Shown in pieces: positions 1 to 10,953 of a DNA stretch of 64,000 nt. Below the pieces are notes generated by a model. It saw nothing but the letters and a program-made list of their open reading frames with translations. It did not search any database and had not been told where the DNA came from. Source of the DNA: Ascaris suum. Taxonomy: Eukaryota; Nematoda; Chromadorea; Rhabditida; Ascarididae. Positions within the stretch are counted from its first letter, which is position 1, and each line of letters starts with the position of its first letter. Position numbers and translations under genes: made by a program. Location: contig CM024182.1 in assembly GCA_013433145.1 (NCBI GenBank), positions 6,834,974-6,898,973 on the forward strand. Reading direction: 5' to 3'.

Positions 1-1400
1 GTTATCGAGTAGAACTTAATGAAATTGAAAATGCTCTCTGTAAACATGCGGATATTTCCTCCTGTGTCGCTATTCTTCAAAATAATACTATCGTTGTATT
101 TTATGAAGGAAATAGTCGACATTCTGAGCAAGAGCTCATTGGATTTCTTAGTCAAATACTTCCATATTATATGCTACCGTCGAGAATTATTCATGTGGAG
201 AAATTTCCGTTGAATCAGAATTCAAAGGTCGATAGAAATGCGCTACGCACGATAATTGATGGGAATATTTCTACTGCGTCAGGAACGCTTAGCGACGTCG
301 AGACAAAGATTCTCCGAATATGGTGCGAAACACTTAAAAACAATCAAATTGGAGTTAAAGATAATTTCTTTGCAATGGGTGGTCATTCTTTATTGGCTAC
401 AACAATATGCTTCAAAATACGAGAAACGCTTCATTGTGAGTGCCCAGTTCGATATCTTTTTGAGAATCAAACTGTTGAAAAGTTAGCAAAGCGATTATTC
501 GTTGAGATCGAACGTGCTTGTCGAGAGAAAATACAATCACAACGAAGTGACCAATGGTCAAGTTGTGGCCAAGATGATCGGAATGGCGATAATTCAAAAA
601 TGGCTGGGGCAAATATGGAAACCGAGATGTCAGTCATTAGAAAACAAGCCTCACTCAATGAACAACGAACCAAGTGCACAACGCCAAGATCAAAGAGCGA
701 TGATCACGCAAACTTGAAATATTCGAAGGCGAAGGAAGCTATGCAAAAGAAATTGCCGATTACCTTCCAACAAGGCAACATGCAACCATTACCTTGTTGC
801 CAATTACAAAAACCATTACTGCATTTATATTCTAACAATCCTGATGGACCTTATTTAAGGGCTTATGAGACAGGATTCCGTATTCAATTACGTATCGTTG
901 ATCGATCGTTGCTAAACAGATGCGTCAATCGAGTCATTACGAGTCATGATGCATTACGAACTTCATTTCTTGCCGAATCGAAGACTTATTTGCAAGAAAT
1001 TAAATCTGCAACCGAATCGTTCGTTGCGCTAAGATATCGTCACGAAAAGACCGATCTTTTCGTATCAAATCCTTTCGATTCCATTCCGATATTATGTTTC
1101 TTAGAGGAAGTTGATGGTCATACAAACTTCGTACTTCGTATGAGTCATGTCATAACGGATGCACGTTCTATGCAAATTATTGCCGAAGAACTTTATGCAA
1201 CATATAATGGACATAAATCATTGCCAAGAAATGCAAATACATATGCAAATTTCTCGAAGAGATATCGCCAAAAAGTTGAGGATATAAGAGATGAAAATGA
1301 ACAATATTGGCGCAATATATTCACAAATATTGAACGGACAATTCTTTCAACAGATAAGCCAAGAACAACGAATCGGAAAGTGAATGCGGCTATGTTATAA
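1..1400 (+). CDS. nrps-1: Non-ribosomal peptide synthetase, 5'-truncated part: end of A domain, T domain, first half of C domain
   Basis: Seen: one frame is open from base 3, with its first codon cut by the window edge. It starts inside adenylation motif A8 (YRVELNEIE) and passes A9 (LPYYMLPS) and A10 (PLNQNSKVDRNAL). A carrier (T) domain follows with DNFFAMGGHSLLA; its Ser at 387-389 would carry the phosphopantetheine arm. After a charged linker (about 520-750) a condensation (C) domain begins near 770. Its active-site motif reads SHVITDA (His 1146-1148) in place of HHxxxDG. The frame meets TAA at 1398-1400, but the domain continues in another frame (next entry). Known: NRPS modules activate, carry and join amino acids on the enzyme; nematode nrps-1 works with pks-1 to make nemamides. 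Inferred: this is that orthologue. Another nematode NRPS cannot be excluded, so the symbol is tentative. Confidence 0.9.
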   Translation, partial: YRVELNEIENALCKHADISSCVAILQNNTIVVFYEGNSRHSEQELIGFLSQILPYYMLPSRIIHVEKFPLNQNSKVDRNALRTIIDGNISTASGTLSDVETKILRIWCETLKNNQIGVKDNFFAMGGHSLLATTICFKIRETLHCECPVRYLFENQTVEKLAKRLFVEIERACREKIQSQRSDQWSSCGQDDRNGDNSKMAGANMETEMSVIRKQASLNEQRTKCTTPRSKSDDHANLKYSKAKEAMQKKLPITFQQGNMQPLPCCQLQKPLLHLYSNNPDGPYLRAYETGFRIQLRIVDRSLLNRCVNRVITSHDALRTSFLAESKTYLQEIKSATESFVALRYRHEKTDLFVSNPFDSIPILCFLEEVDGHTNFVLRMSHVITDARSMQIIAEELYATYNGHKSLPRNANTYANFSKRYRQKVEDIRDENEQYWRNIFTNIERTILSTDKPRTTNRKVNAAML

Positions 1401-4400
1401 AAAATCTCTCGTCACTTAATAGGATTATTGAAAGACTCTCAAGAAAGAATCAATGTTCGAATTTTGTTGTAATGATTGCGGCGCTAAGTGAAATCCTAAG
1501 ACGACGTCTCGATCAAGAATCAAAAGTTGTCATCGGATGCCCTATGGATATGCGTGATGATCCATCAGAATCTAGCGTTGGATTCTATATTTCTACGATA
1601 CCAATTGTTATTGAAGCATCCCAATCATATTCTACAGCACAATTATTGTTACATCATACAGCACAACAAGTCGAAAATGCCATTCAACATTCAACTGTAT
1701 CGGGAGATTTTTTCAATTCATTATGTGGTGATAATGAGCTGATAAGTTGTATGATAATCTTGGATAATTTCACTGTCGATCAACTATCAGCGAACAATTA
1801 TTTCGAAATATCCGACGAAAACAGCGGTCATACAAAATACGAATTAAGTGTATTTATAACGCAACGAGGAACTGATATTACAATAAAATTCGAATATATG
1901 AGCAATCTTTTCTATAAGGAATCGATCATTGATATGATCAATGGATGGGCGAAATGTATCAACGCTTTCGATAGAGATATTATCATTCATAATGATCACC
2001 TTGATGCACCTTGTAGTGTTGATATCCCGTCGATTTGTTTATCACAACTTATCGAAAATGCTTCATTAAATTCACCAAGAAATAAATCACTATTCAATCA
2101 TCAAGAACAATACAATTACCTCAACATGTTGGAGATAATTCAACAAATTTGCAACGCTCTACAACAATGCATCATTTGTACAACTGGAGAACCACTTCGC
2201 AGTGATACTATTATACCGATCATTTCGACGAAATCCCTTCGTACGATGCTAATTTGTTTATCTATCGTCTTTATTGGTGCTGCTTATTTGCCTATCGATC
2301 GGACTAATCCACAAAATCGTATCCGACAAATATTGGAAGAAAGTAAAGTTGCCTATTATATTGCTGAGGACGATTACAACATCAACAATATTATACCAAT
2401 TCTGATTGAAGAGGTTTTCGAATATTTGCATAATGTAAGTTCCACTTTCAAGCATCGTACGTTACCTGATGATTTAGCTTATGTGATTTTCACCTCTGGT
2501 ACTACAGGTAAACCAAAAGGTGTAACGATTAAGCAAAAAGCTGTCATAAACTTAGCGCAACAAAGTGCATATAATTTTTCGATGTCATCAACGGATTGTG
2601 TATATCAATTTACGAATTTTATTTTCGATAATAGTATCCTCGAGATGATAATGGCACTTAGCAATACAAGTGCTTTATTTATCGAAGAACGAACCTTCTC
2701 AACGACGATATTTCTACGTGAAATCCATAATTCACATATTACACATGCGCTTCTCTTTCCTGGATTAGTTGAGATGTTCTCATATGAAGAAGTAGCTCAA
2801 CTCGTTTATTTACGCTATTGGATCGTCGGTGCGGAAAAACTATCCGAAAGACTAATGTCAAATGCTCTAAAGAATGGTGTAAATATCATACAAAATTATG
2901 GGCCAACAGAAACAACTGCCTATGCGCTTAGTAAACATATGAAAATACTTGATAATTCGAATAATTTGGGTAAACCAATATTCAATGTTATTTCTATGAG
3001 CCGAAAATGCGACGGAAATAAAGCACCGCCATTAACTTCCGGTGAACTATTAATTGGAGGAATTGGATTGATGAGAGGCTATCTTAATAAAGAAGAAAAT
3101 TTTGAGCAATATTGGTGTAAGAACCATAAGAAAGTGCAACTATATGCTAGTGGTGATATTGTGAAGCAATTACGTAATGGAGATGTGATTTTTCTTGGAC
3201 GACAAGATGAACAAGTCAAAATTCGTGGATTTCGGATTGAACTTTCCGAGATTGAAGCGACAATATATGCGATCAATTCGATTAAACAGTGTAAAGTGAT
3301 CGTTAAAGAAGAGCCAATACCAATTCTTATTGCCTATATTGTACTCAAAGATGGTAATTCTATGCTTGAAGAAAATACCGTACGACAATACTGCACACAA
3401 CGATTACCATATTATATGATTCCAACATATTTCTTACAGATTCAACAATTCCCATTAACTAATAATAATAAACTCGACGTTTCCCGTTTACCGTCGATGG
3501 ATGAAATCAAGAAGAAACGACGAAGAGATGAACCAAAGAATATTCTTGAATTTCAATTATGGTTACTGTTTAAAGAGGTGCTCAACAATGAGTTTATCTC
3601 AACGGCTGATGATTTTTTTGCTCTTGGAGGAAATTCATTACATGCAATGCGATTGGCACAACGAATTGAAGAGGATATTGGTATTGAAATTGATGTACGA
3701 ACTATTTTTCAATATCGTACAATTTGTCGCTTAGCTGAAAAACTTGATGAAACTCGTAATGAAACGAAACGAAATACGAAATCAATTCGCAGAATTGAAC
3801 AACAATTATCAATAATTGAGTATAATTATATTCCACTTAGTTTTCAACAACAACAAATACTTTTTTTAAGTCATACAAAACAAGCTGACTATTATAGTTT
3901 ATTATTTGTGCAGAATTTCGATAAATCGATTGATTATCGTTGTTTACGAATGGCGTTTTTACGTCTTATTCTACGACAACCTTCATTACGAACAATTTTC
4001 TCTGAGGTGAATTATGAAACAACACAAGCGATCCTTTCCGGTACGGAATGCTATTTTCATTCGGACGTTCAATCGGCTATTCCATCCGATGTGCCAACAA
4101 TTTTTAGATGGCCGTCATCAATTGGCACTGATTTTATCAGTCCAATCTATTGTTCAATTAGTCTTACGAGAGAAGCATATACGGTGATGCTTGTCTTAAG
4201 TCACATAATAAGTGATGCATGGTCGACAAGACTTATAGAAACCGATTTAAGTCAATTATATGATCGAATTACGAGAGGTAAATTCGATGACGAAAAACTT
4301 GCTTATACATATGCACATTATTCGGTGGAGCAACATGCGCATAAAGATCACCTCTTGAAGCTTGCCAACGAATGCGCGCTGAAATTGCGCAATTTTCTCG

Positions 4401-5876
4401 GTGATTATCAATGCATTCGTAGGATTTTTGGGAAGCCATCGACGACACAAACAATGACGATTAAATGTGTGCAGGTGGATTTCCGTTTGAACGAAATTAC
4501 CTCTCAACGAGTATATCAATGTTGTGCGAAACTTTCTACGACACCTTTTGTAATTTTTGTTGCATCGATCGGTCTTAGCGTTCATAAACTCAATGGAAAT
4601 CGTATGCTTATTATTGGTGCACCAATAGCGAATCGTTCAAAAAGTACCGAAAAGATTGTTGGGAATTTTCTCAATAATCTTTTAATTGTCTCGATTTCAC
4701 CGAAAATTGATGAGACACTTCGGAAATATTTACGATCGATAAATGCAACAGTAGAAGATGCAAGGCGGTACGAATGTGTTCCATATTGTTTGATAAATGA
4801 TATACTTGTTCGCGGAATGGATCGTAATGTAGAAGCACTATGTCAGATCTATATCAATTGCCGTTATAATCTGGAAGATGGAAAAACAAATCGTTTGCCA
4901 CCATCGAAGCTCCATAGAGTTTCAGAAATATCCTCAATGAAGAACCATCTGGATCAGGTTCAGGTGATGGGCGCACAAAGAGGATCTCCGCAGCAATATG
5001 CAAAATGTGTTCATCCAATCGAAGTGGATATCGACTTGCTGGATACAAACTTTGAATGCTCTATTAGAATTCGTGCAGATATCGGTAGTCAAGAAGATGC
5101 AGAAAGCCTCAAGAAGTTGATGCAACATTGCCTCGAGGAAATTCTTCGAAGCGCTGAAGAGGAAATGACTTCGTCAAACGGCGCCATACAAAATACTATT
5201 GCACCTTATTCGTCCTCACCTGAACGCTTTGACTTATCTCCAGTCGAAAAAAATGTCGACGATCGCATTGAAACAATCGGTTGTCACGAAGAAAGGTTTC
5301 TAAAGGTGAAGCTAAAAAGTTTATGGAAGCAATGCTTAAAAATAAATGAGATCAACGATGACGATGATTTTTTCCTCTGTGGAGGAAATTCACTTATATG
5401 TCTTAAATTGAAACGAATGATCGCCGAACAAATTGGTGTTTTGATTGAAATTGAAGAAATCTTCGAGAATAAAATTTTCAAAAATATGTTAATGTTAATT
5501 TATGCTAAACAAAATCGCTCTATTCTAAGTTATGAAAATTGTATGCTTAAAATATTTTGTGGTGATTTAATGAAAATTCAGAAATTACTTGTATTATTTC
5601 ATCCTCTTGTCGGTGGTGTTACTCTACCATATGCGGCATTAATTCGAAAACTTATACCTTTACTAGAAGATATTACAATTGTTGGAATTCAACATCCGAA
5701 TACATTTGCACTCACTTCTAATGAGACGAAATTAACGCAATCCATCGAGATGCTTTGCACGTTATACGTCGATGGCATAATCGATTTGGTGAGAAAAGCC
5801 GATTCATGTGTTTTTATTGGAGCGTCGTTGGGAGCGATCCTTGCGTTCGAATGTGCCACTCAATTATTGCAAAAAG
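1401..5876 (+). CDS. nrps-1: NRPS, main exon: rest of C, then A, T, C, T domains and start of TE
   Basis: Seen: this frame is open from 1358 and clearly carries on the condensation domain (GYVIKNLSSLNRIIERL, then SVGFYISTIPI). Next is a full adenylation domain (about 2080-3500): TSGTTGKPKG (A3), FDNS (A4), NYGPTE (A5), GELLIGGIG (A6), YASGD (A7), GRQDEQVKIRGFRIELSEIE (A8) and NNNKLD (A10). Then come T2 (DDFFALGGNSL, Ser 3635-3637), a second C domain (SHIISDAWS, His 4202-4204; GNFLNN), T3 (DDFFLCGGNSL, Ser 5390-5392) and the thioesterase start (LFHPLVGGVTLPY, GASLGA with Ser 5825-5827). No A domain lies between the second C domain and T3. Splicing out at AAAG|GTTTGT after 5876 keeps the TE fold intact; reading on adds only an unrelated tail to a stop at 5974. 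The first Met in this frame (1472) is internal, not a start. Confidence 0.93.
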
Positions 5877-6993
5877 GTTTGTCATATTTTGCTTTCGTAC
5901 TATTGATTTTCCGCATGAATTGTCTAGAAATATCTGCAATTTCGATGCGCAAAAAATCTTATCTTAGAGCATGAAAAATTCCTCGAATTTCAGATAAAAG
6001 AACGCCTTCAAAGGCTGAAATCAGAAACTATAGAGCTTTCTACTCTCTCTCCGTTTCTCTCTCTCTCTCTCCCCCTCTCTGTCTCTTTCTCTGTCTGTCT
6101 TCAATCAAAACATTCCCTCATATACGTAGATCAATAATTCAAACTTGATTTATTTTCAAAAGAAACTCTAAGACGATCGCTTATGTCGAATGGTTCACAA
6201 TGATTGCAAACGGTAACAATGGGGAAACTAGAAAAAATATACCTCATTTGCATGCTATTATGAATTGATTGCAATAAAAGAAAAGAGAAAAAAATTGGCG
6301 AGAAAAATCTAATTGGAAAATTCATTTAATAAAGAGAAAATCGTGCTAATAAATAAAAACTTTTATGAGCTAAGCGAATATTATCGATTTAGAAAATATT
6401 AAAGAAAACTTAGAAAACTTTTTTCATGGTTAATTGAATGGATTATTGCAATATTCTAATTTCCATCGCTCCTCTTCTTTTCCATTATCCTCTTTTTAAA
6501 ATTTAATCCATTGATTTGATATCTCTGCACCAAAAATATCCCCACATATTTTCATCCAATCATTTTATGCCAGGTTAACGAACAATGTACCAAGGGCGTT
6601 CCACATTTTGAGTGATGTATAGAAAAATGGTGCTTAAGATCTAAATAAACCTATCCTATAAGAGTGCTTGAAGTAGTTGACGATAACTAGCTACGCCTCA
6701 AACGATAGCTCAAATCCTCGTTCTTCGCTAGTTTTCAAAAAAGGCTTGAACTTAATCTGCGACAATTTATCAAGTTCGCTCGAAAAAAAGGATCGTTATT
6801 AAGATAAGAGATGAAATATTCCTGAAAATAGATTACGGATCATTTTATTTACCTGAGCGCTCTAGCTCATTACAGGTGTAACGGTTGCATGCACCTCAGC
6901 TATTAGAATACCACCTTCAAAAGTTATTTGACATGGTTGATGCAAAAGAAATGATAAATACCTGGTTGATTTATTGTTTGATACATTTTGCAG
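5877..6993 (+). other. Intron inside the NRPS thioesterase
   Basis: Donor AAAG|GTTTGT, acceptor ATTTTGCAG|GTTATA, length 1117 bp. Joining them makes one Gly codon from G plus GT and links QLLQK to YIIEEIINID, a normal thioesterase sequence. The intron contains a CT-rich run (about 6040-6101) and nothing else recognised. Confidence 0.88.
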
Positions 6994-7424
6994 GTTATAT
7001 AATCGAAGAGATAATCAATATAGATGGTGGTGGGCAACCATCTGCAATGCCGAGTATTACCTTTGAAGAACATCGCAAACAGATGCATAACCTGTTGATG
7101 AGACATACAGATGGCGAACATCTCAACACACACCTACAAGAAGCAATGATCGATAACGCTTGGCAATTGCTTCGTATGGTACAAAATTATCGACCAAAGA
7201 AACGAATCGAACAACGTGTACATCTTCTCAAGGTGAAAGGTGAAGAAAGTGACGATTATGGTTGGAGCAAAATTGCGAACACCTACGTGACGACAATACC
7301 TGGAACGCATGAAGATATGCTTAACGAAGAAAATTCGGCTATGATTGCAAATATTATTGCAAAAATAATATGTCCCTCCTCTATGCGCCATTCCCCCAAT
7401 GTTTTTAAAGCCGATGGGAATTAA
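6994..7424 (+). CDS. nrps-1: NRPS, last exon: thioesterase C-terminal half
   Basis: Seen: the exon starts at TTTTGCAG|GT in the phase left by the previous donor. It encodes YIIEEIINIDGGG, a helical lid region rich in charged residues, VHLLKVKGEESDDYGW, and PGTHEDML near the end. Stop TAA is at 7422-7424. Known: type I NRPS thioesterases use a Ser-Asp-His triad to release the finished peptide by hydrolysis or ring closure. Here Ser is GASLGA (previous exon), Asp is in NIDGG (7023-7025) and His is in GTHED (7308-7310), so the triad is complete after splicing. The Met at 6885 lies in the intron and is not a start. The short tail after the His helix (CPSSMRHSPNVFKADGN) has no recognised role. Confidence 0.9.
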
Positions 7425-7514
7425 AACCACCAATTAGAAATGCCACCGCATCTTTTTAAACAAGAGGATGGAATTCTTATTGAATCCACTATTAATTGAC
7501 AGTCGTTATGTGAG

Positions 7515-7520
7515 AATAAA
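7515..7520 (+). promoter_or_regulatory. Likely poly(A) signal of the NRPS gene
   Basis: AATAAA about 90 bases after the NRPS stop codon. This is the canonical signal, but AT-rich DNA yields such hexamers by chance. Confidence 0.45.
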
Positions 7521-7719
7521 TATTTGAAGGTTTTTCATCAATAATGCATACTTTTTTCAACGAACCGTTATTGGCAGCTTCATCCTGAAATCAATTTCAT
7601 AAGATATTTGAGCAATACATGTACCGGATATAGCTATCAATCGGCTGATCGAACGAAAATATACCAACGATTTTTTTTGTCTCATTTGCTACAGCCAGAA
7701 TCTGCTCTATAGATATAAT

Positions 7720-7929
7720 ATGTATTTAATGCATATTCACGTGTTAAAATTCACAATTCTAGGAATCAAACCTGTGCTTCAAGCGAATTATCGCTCCCAT
7801 TGGTGGAAGAAAGTAGCATCACCAAATCGAAATACCAGATGGTATTTCATTGATGCGACCACAAAACTTCGCGCTTTTGTTGAACGCAAATTATGCAAAT
7901 TTAGGAGGCTGCTGAACAGAAGTTCATAA
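7720..7929 (+). other. Unrecognised open frame, possible exon
   Basis: An open stretch with more GC than its flanks. It encodes a basic, aromatic-rich peptide (NYRSHWWKKVASPNRN, then KLRAFVERKLCKFRRLL). A plausible acceptor, TTCTAG, lies at 7757-7762. I do not recognise the family. Splicing it to the NRPS tail in phase would give an immediate stop, so it is not an NRPS extension by the obvious route. It could be a gene relic or chance. Confidence 0.2.
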
Positions 7930-9497
7930 TCATCAACAAACATACACACACAAACACACACATGCACATATTCAACGTGTGATGATAGGCTATCTCACTG
8001 CTAAAGAATTTGAAAAACATCATAGATCGAAACGTTACAACACTAAACTGCAAGCCTAAATTAAAACCGTTGAATTTAACACCGATTAACGTTATTCATT
8101 TTCAATGCTTCATCGATGTTCAATAAACATGAAAACTAATATAAACAATAGAAATCACCTGAAATTAAAACAAAATAGGAAAATCGAATGTTCATGAAAG
8201 TACAAATGTAAATCATCGAATTGGCCACTTCCATCGTCGGCAATTTAGCCGCCTCGACAATAAGAAATGATTTGCCGATAGAGAGACGAATTTAACTATG
8301 AGCACATAAAATGAGAAAAAATTATTAAATCCATAGATATAATCGATTAAGAAATATTCACCCTTCACAGAGAACTACAAAACTAATAAATTTCTCTGGA
8401 AGATTTGCAACCATTTTTATGGGCTATAAAAATTTGCTACCATATTAAATGAATCAAGAGGACCTTAACATGCACAATTGACGATCGATGAAAATGTCCT
8501 CGATAATTCAGTGATCGAGTATTCGCCCCCATGAAGCTAGAGATCAATAGTTCTCTCGCGATGTGTGAGCAAGATACTCATTGATCATTAAAAGAAATAA
8601 TCACACCAATGATATTTGAAATCCGTTTAAAAATGCATCCATATTATTGTAGAAAATTTCATTATATAGATGAATTTAATTTCTATACATGCTTAATTTC
8701 ATATTATCGTTGATGATAAACATATCTGCTCACTTTCATCATTTATGCGTCGTGGCATAAATGTCTAAATTCGGAACACTTTCAAAGATATCTGTATTAT
8801 AGTTTATTAGAATATTCCCACTTATTCAGTAGGAATTTCCACTTGATTAATGAAAGAATTAGAAACTTAAGACTGGAAGTTATTTAAAAGCGCCAAAACT
8901 AAAAATTTTCAAAGTACTTTTTGAAAAAATTTTTAAAATTTTCTGAAAGAAATATCACTAAAAAAGCGAAAATTATCGAGGAAAAAGATTTTATGAAGTT
9001 GAATGTTACTTTCTCTTTTCAAAAACATTTAATAAGAGAGGTTTTTATTCGAAATGATAGAACTTTTTTTTTTTTTGTTTATCAGATGATAAAGAGTATG
9101 CGACATCAGCTAATCAGTGAAAATAATGAGGAAAAATTGAGGTATCGTCCATTAGTTGATTTATTCCTATCAGTAAATTTATTTCAATGGCAACAATAAA
9201 CAAAGGTGTCCAAGAAAGTGAGCATAGACAAAAATTTTGATTATAAACTATTCTCTCCTTTGCATCTATTTTTTGAGCATTATGTCGACCTTAAAGATCA
9301 TCCTTCATAACTAGCCTAGTTCCCCGGTATATCGCATTTTATATGCAAGTATTGGTTATGCAAGTCTAAATTTAATAGACCATTACATATTTGTGTGCAA
9401 CGTCGAGCAAATTGGTGAAGATAATTGCTTTTGGTCGATGCAGGTGGATAGGATGCGTGGAGCGATGTTAGTGGGTAGGTATTAGCACTACTCTACG
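7930..9497. other. Spacer, no gene seen
   Basis: AT-rich sequence with many stops in all frames. The longest frame, 8921-9199, is low-complexity in part (a run of Phe from poly-T) and shows no known motif. Confidence 0.6.
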
Positions 9498-9511
9498 GTT
9501 ACCTTAGCAAC
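9498..9511 (+). promoter_or_regulatory. Candidate X-box (RFX/DAF-19 site)
   Basis: GTTACCTTAGCAAC matches the 14-bp imperfect inverted-repeat consensus for RFX factors (GTYNCC-WW-RGNAAC). In nematodes DAF-19 uses this site to switch on ciliary genes. The next recognised gene downstream on this strand is the ciliary TOGARAM1/che-12 orthologue, but its start codon is 4.1 kb away. X-boxes usually sit within a few hundred bases of the start. A 5' untranslated exon or a different target gene would be needed. Confidence 0.5.
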
Positions 9512-10764
9512 CATACAATCCATTTGAACGACGTTCATCGTTATTCATTTGCGCCCAACTATTTCATCTGTCTCAATCGGTTCTCTTCTATAATAGTTAT
9601 CGTCATCTATATTTGAAATAATGAAAAATTTTTTATTGAAATTTTACGAGAATTTAATTCCTATGCAACTTTTTTTTTCCTATGCAACTTCATAAGTCTT
9701 TTTTTAAAATTTATTTATACATATTGCTTAATATAATAAAATCGCAAATTATAATAAAATCGTATTTTATCGATTTTGTAATTTTATAATGAAGTGGCAT
9801 CGAATGAAGAAATTGAAAATGTTTCTTAAGAATCATATTCTTTCTTTCTACGATAATTTATTACTTTCTTTACTGTCCTTTCCAATAATTGATACTATAC
9901 TATATTACTTTTCAATAATAATTTCAGTAATTACAATATTACATATATTACTATCCAATACTTTCCAATTACTATCAATTTCAATATTATATTCCAATAA
10001 TCTCTTTACATTGAATTAACACTGAGGCGAATTATTAAAAAAAAAAGAATACTGTCAACCTCATCCATAATTTCTATTTGTTTGGCTCATTTTAACAGGA
10101 AGCAATCTACTTATCTATATATCCAGGTGCATATTATTTATCCATATGAATGACTAAATGTTCTATCGTCTGCTGCGATTTCCTCCAGGCTCATAAACAA
10201 ATACCGCAAAGGCTCATATGTCATGGAACTAGTAAGAGCCTATTCTATGTAGCTAATTATTGAATTTCAATCATCACGAAACCGATAGTAAGCCATGCTG
10301 CGGTTGTATATTTAATCAATAAAAGGTGTAGTTTAATGTGTAGTACACTTTTAACGTGTTAATAAACATTCAAATTTTTACTGACAGCTTAGGTGATTCG
10401 GTTACTTGTTGCGGCGTTGTAGAAATTATAGTACTCTTTATAGGCGCTATACCTGGCTGTCAATTAAGGTGATTTCAATGTTACAGTGGTGGACTTCATT
10501 TTTTTTGGCTCATTGCATGTATAACACCATTTCGGGATGCAAACTACTTGAGTTCACAGGATCGAAAAGGCGTTTCGCAGTTTTATTTTTTCTTTCTCTA
10601 CGAAAAAGTTTGAAATAATCATTGTTCGTTTTACTGAAACGTCCATTTTGGAACTTATTCCATTTTATTTACTTGATGAATATTTACTTGAATCGACAAA
10701 GCATTCATTACGAATAAATGTCTCTTCATATCACTACCACTTCCGTTTAGCTGAAGTTGTGAGG
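9512..10764. other. Spacer, no gene seen
   Basis: AT-rich, with no frame carrying a recognised motif. The stretch 10406-10618 is open on the + strand without a convincing start or family resemblance. Confidence 0.55.
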
Positions 10765-10812
10765 TAATGTGAAGGTGAGGGCTTAGGCTTGTCTCCTGCC
10801 CATCGGATACTG

Positions 10813-10953
10813 ATGAGTCGATTCATAGTCGTTCCATGCGAATTGCTCTACCGCCCGCGTCCCGATGAGACCACTGGTCGGAATGACTCGGTAGAACAAA
10901 GCCGAAGAGCGAAGAGTTTGCTTGGAGACCTCTTAAAACCGACCACGCACTAA
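10813..10953 (+). other. Short GC-rich ORF, 46 codons, unrecognised
   Basis: The 10740-10960 stretch is markedly GC-richer than its surroundings. On the + strand a frame open from 10768 holds ATG at 10813 and stop at 10951-10953, encoding MSRFIVVPCELLYRPR followed by an acidic/basic tail. On the minus strand a frame of similar length reads QWSHRDAGGRAIRMERL, which loosely resembles a YWTD propeller blade and would fit the minus-strand relic at 11.2-11.9 kb. Only one reading can be right; neither is proven. Confidence 0.25.

Noticed and set aside
1380..1422. A 43-bp intron (GTGAAT to TTAATAG) to explain the NRPS frame break
   Set aside because: Joining at 1423 gives the wrong phase and an immediate stop.
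5877..5974. NRPS ending at the stop at 5972-5974
   Set aside because: This would leave the thioesterase without its Asp and His; splicing at 5876 restores both.
6885..6993. Met start at 6885 making a separate 179-residue protein
   Set aside because: The residues after 6994 are the thioesterase C-terminal half and join the previous exon in phase; the first 36 residues are intron read-through.
10800..10870. Hammerhead ribozyme suggested by CTGATGAG
   Set aside because: No matching stem II and GAAA arrangement could be found around it.
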